From Chlamydiae bacterium RIFCSPHIGHO2_12_FULL_49_9 (GTDB lineage: Bacteria > Chlamydiota > Chlamydiia > Chlamydiales > SM23-39): a stretch of 6,706 nt of DNA. This document shows, piece after piece, positions 6,159 through 6,706 of the stretch. The stretch spans positions 4,360 to 11,065 of the forward strand of contig MGLY01000001.1 in NCBI GenBank assembly GCA_001794935.1, written 5' to 3'. The translations under genes and the position numbers were made by a program. Each line of letters opens with the position of its first letter. The stretch's first letter is position 1. Below the pieces are notes generated by a model. It was not told the DNA's origin. It ran no database searches and was given only the letters and a program-made list of their open reading frames with translations.

Positions 6159-6569
6159 TTTCATCTCCTGGCCGTTTGCATCGCTAATCTTTGAATCAAT
6201 TCCAAGCACCAGGATCTGATCCGTCGGCTCGTCGCCGATGTTGATCAGCTGATGCGGCACGTTTGCAGGACAAATGAGCGTTGCGGGAGCTTCACAATCG
6301 ATCTCTTGATCTCCTACGATAGCGCGGATTTTTCCCTTTAAGACGATGAAGACTTCTTCCGATTCATGAACGTGGCGCGGCGTCTTTGAGCCCACGGCAA
6401 TGCTCGCTCTCCACACTTCAAATTCCTTCGCCCCCATCTCCTTTGTGGCAATCCCTTTTTGAAAGTTGCCATGCATAGAGTATTGCCGAATCGCATCGTG
6501 CGAATGGACAAGTTTATCTTCGGCAAACAAAGCGCCAGCCGTGAATAGTGCGAACCATATCTTTCTCAT
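6144..6569 (-). CDS. Small exported single-domain cupin protein
   Basis: A 141-aa protein with a short N-terminal signal peptide (MRKIWFALFTAGALFA, probable cleavage after A16), so it likely acts in the periplasm or outside. The body is one cupin barrel. Motif 1 fits G-x5-HxH-x3-E-x6-G exactly (G60, H66, H68, E72, G79). Motif 2 is P101-x-N-x2-H106-x3-N110, with Asn where Gly is usual. H66, H68, E72 and H106 form the normal metal site, so metal binding is intact. Small cupins range from dioxygenases and isomerases to ligand-binding proteins, and the substrate cannot be told here. The ATG at 6569 is preferred over a TTG one codon earlier (6572), because a perfect AGGAGG lies 5 nt before the ATG but only 2 nt before the TTG. 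It converges with the 391-aa gene, and no terminator is visible after its stop. Confidence 0.88.
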   Translation of the reverse strand: MRKIWFALFTAGALFAEDKLVHSHDAIRQYSMHGNFQKGIATKEMGAKEFEVWRASIAVGSKTPRHVHESEEVFIVLKGKIRAIVGDQEIDCEAPATLICPANVPHQLINIGDEPTDQILVLGIDSKISDANGQEMKLPWR

Positions 6570-6574
6570 CAAAT

Positions 6575-6580
6575 CCTCCT
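6575..6580 (-). promoter_or_regulatory. Consensus Shine-Dalgarno of the cupin gene
   Basis: AGGAGG on the minus strand (CCTCCT on plus), with ATTTG between it and the ATG. It fixes the start at 6569 and is by far the strongest ribosome binding site in the window. Confidence 0.85.
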
Positions 6581-6642
6581 TTTTCGGTAGTGGTAAACAT
6601 GTAATGCCGCCACCCTAGAGATTTGCTCCCCAGGTCAGGGTC

Positions 6643-6673
6643 AACGATAAGAACGATGTAACGATATAACGAT
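6643..6673. repeat. Four AACGAT direct repeats
   Basis: AACGAT occurs at 6643-6648, 6652-6657, 6660-6665 and 6668-6673, with periods of 9, 8 and 8 bp. The units are separated by 2-3 variable bases. It sits about 75 bp upstream of the cupin start codon, outside any gene. It may be a degenerate short tandem repeat or a cluster of binding sites; function is unknown. Confidence 0.6.
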
Positions 6674-6689
6674 GCAGGGAAGCCCTGCA
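6673..6689. other. Short hairpin at the window end
   Basis: TGCAGGG (6673-6679) pairs with CCCTGCA (6683-6689) around a 3-nt AAG loop. It directly follows the AACGAT repeats. Neither strand has a T run after the stem, so it is not a normal intrinsic terminator. It could be the edge of a repeat or structured element continuing past the window. Nothing else is recognisable in the non-coding stretch 6581-6706. Confidence 0.4.
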
Positions 6690-6706
6690 ACCCATTAAAA
6701 AGGGGG

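Noticed and set aside
6570..6572. TTG start giving the cupin one extra residue
   Set aside because: Only 2 nt separate it from AGGAGG; the next codon, ATG, has the normal 5-nt spacing.
6617..6645. Possible cupin promoter on the minus strand (TTGACC, 17 bp, TCTCTA)
   Set aside because: The -35 box is good but the -10 box matches consensus at only two or three positions, so no promoter is claimed.

Overview
The window most likely comes from an environmental (amoeba-associated) member of the Chlamydiae. This is inferred from the gene set and not proven. The base composition is moderate, the housekeeping-type promoters have 17-bp spacers, and the centre holds a small gene, a large hydrophobic gene and a smaller coiled-coil gene. 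That is the order of a type III secretion (T3SS) translocator operon. As I recall it, Chlamydia trachomatis has the comparable block CT577-copB(CT578)-copD(CT579). A general T3SS translocon of another Gram-negative bacterium is the main alternative.

Layout. Bases 3-278 are the C-terminal end of a gene that starts before the window; it lies in frame 3 and is easily missed because a false ORF overlaps it. It is followed after 24 bp by a 491-aa, Ala/Asn/Thr-rich protein (303-1778) that I cannot assign to a family, ended by a strong intrinsic terminator (1786-1812). Next is a decayed IS5-type transposase fragment (1824-2084) carrying only the N-terminal domain. A near-consensus promoter (2148-2176) then drives a tight three-gene operon: a 149-aa small protein (2217-2666), a 427-aa CopB/YopB-like (SctE) translocator with several hydrophobic segments (2678-3961) and a 285-aa CopD/SseD-like (SctB) protein (3972-4829). 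The operon ends at a second intrinsic terminator (4861-4893).

Downstream, another near-consensus promoter (4928-4956) drives a single gene for a 391-aa charged, helical protein of unknown function (4983-6158). Its position beside the translocon makes it a candidate T3SS substrate. It converges with, and overlaps by 15 bp, a minus-strand gene for a small exported cupin (6144-6569) that has an intact metal-binding cupin motif and an ideal Shine-Dalgarno. The last 130 bases hold no gene, only a short run of AACGAT repeats and a small hairpin.

Working together: the three operon proteins probably form or assist the pore that the T3SS places in a host membrane. The upstream 491-aa protein and downstream 391-aa protein are candidate accessory or secreted factors. 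No class II chaperone (SycD/LcrH) that would be expected to serve the translocators is present in the window.
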